A stretch of 54,239 nucleotides of DNA from Tubiluchus corallicola (taxonomy: Eukaryota; Priapulida; Priapulimorpha; Priapulimorphida; Tubiluchidae). The DNA is taken from NCBI GenBank assembly GCA_030141605.1, contig JAQGDQ010000027.1, positions 1,024,474 to 1,078,712 on the forward strand, in the 5' to 3' direction. The notes below the pieces were generated by a model. It did not search any database and was not told the origin of the DNA. It saw nothing but the letters and a program-made list of their open reading frames with translations. The translations under genes and the position numbers were made by a program. The number at the start of each line of letters is the position of its first letter. The first letter of the stretch is position 1. Shown piece after piece: positions 54,090 through 54,239 of the stretch.

Positions 54090-54239
54090 CACAACAGATG
54101 AGTTTTTCAGAGAGCCACTCATCCATTTAGTTGGAAGTTTATATAGTGCGTAACTTTCATCGCACTCTTCACGTAATCATTCAACTTTTTCTGTTGTTCT
54201 CAATAAGTGACAGAAGATCAAAAGCAGTTCCATCTGAGA
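54090..54239 (-). repeat. Reverse-strand piece of repeat F at the window edge
   Basis: CACTCATCCATTTAGTTGGA followed by ACTTTCATCGCACTCTTCAC and GCAGTTCCATCTGAGA is the reverse complement of the F landmarks seen at 33530-33620 and matches 49385-49430 in part. It continues past the window. Confidence 0.6.

Overview
This window is AT-rich, intron-bearing invertebrate animal DNA. It is dominated by transposable elements and repeats, with only a few small pieces of possible host genes. Evidence for an animal source: a BEL/Pao LTR retrotransposon, LINE-type reverse transcriptases, a large TIR transposon with a zinc-finger plus XPG-like nuclease protein, and sulfotransferase exons with GT/AG splice sites. 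I cannot name the phylum; nothing looks bacterial, and I saw no operon, CRISPR array, tRNA or rRNA.

Layout. (1) 1-7203: a BEL/Pao element on the minus strand with both LTRs (1-396 and 6806-7203). It has a Gag with an N-terminal SAP-like DNA-binding module, then zinc knuckles and protease, RT, RNase H and integrase. The pol region changes frame several times, so this copy looks dead. (2) 8398-15430: a nest of elements. A plus-strand LINE endonuclease remnant (8398-9347) is cut off by a minus-strand LINE (9348-15430), whose RT gene is split by a 4.06-kb DNA transposon (10362-14424). That transposon carries one uninterrupted 1025-codon ORF (10887-13964), the only apparently intact large gene here. 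It resembles the Academ type that carries an XPG nuclease. (3) 16.2-17.9 kb: a (TATTA)n tract, then a 21-bp satellite with an apparently exact 293-bp higher-order duplication. (4) 21794-23749: two spliced exons encoding the C-terminal part of a Golgi-type (WSCD-like) sulfotransferase; its PAPS-binding N-terminal exon is not visible. (5) 25-27 kb and 39-43.7 kb: a repeat family combining a possible transposase helix-turn-helix remnant with GGTGTGGT-rich minisatellites and (TA)n. (6) 27.2-36.0 kb and 46.6-52.9 kb: unclassified dispersed repeats in direct, tandem and inverted arrangement, giving long inverted pairs. (7) 36-38.5 kb: an ORF with a VYVKGLE motif and a LINE endonuclease remnant. (8) 40.75-41.89 kb: a LINE RT whose active-site YADD has become YANN. 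(9) 45621-45745: a small last exon encoding one membrane-spanning helix and a short basic tail. (10) 53.78-53.99 kb: another LINE fragment.

The elements act alone and do not form a pathway. The main interest lies in the nesting order, the intact multi-domain transposase, the SAP module in Gag, and the young higher-order satellite.
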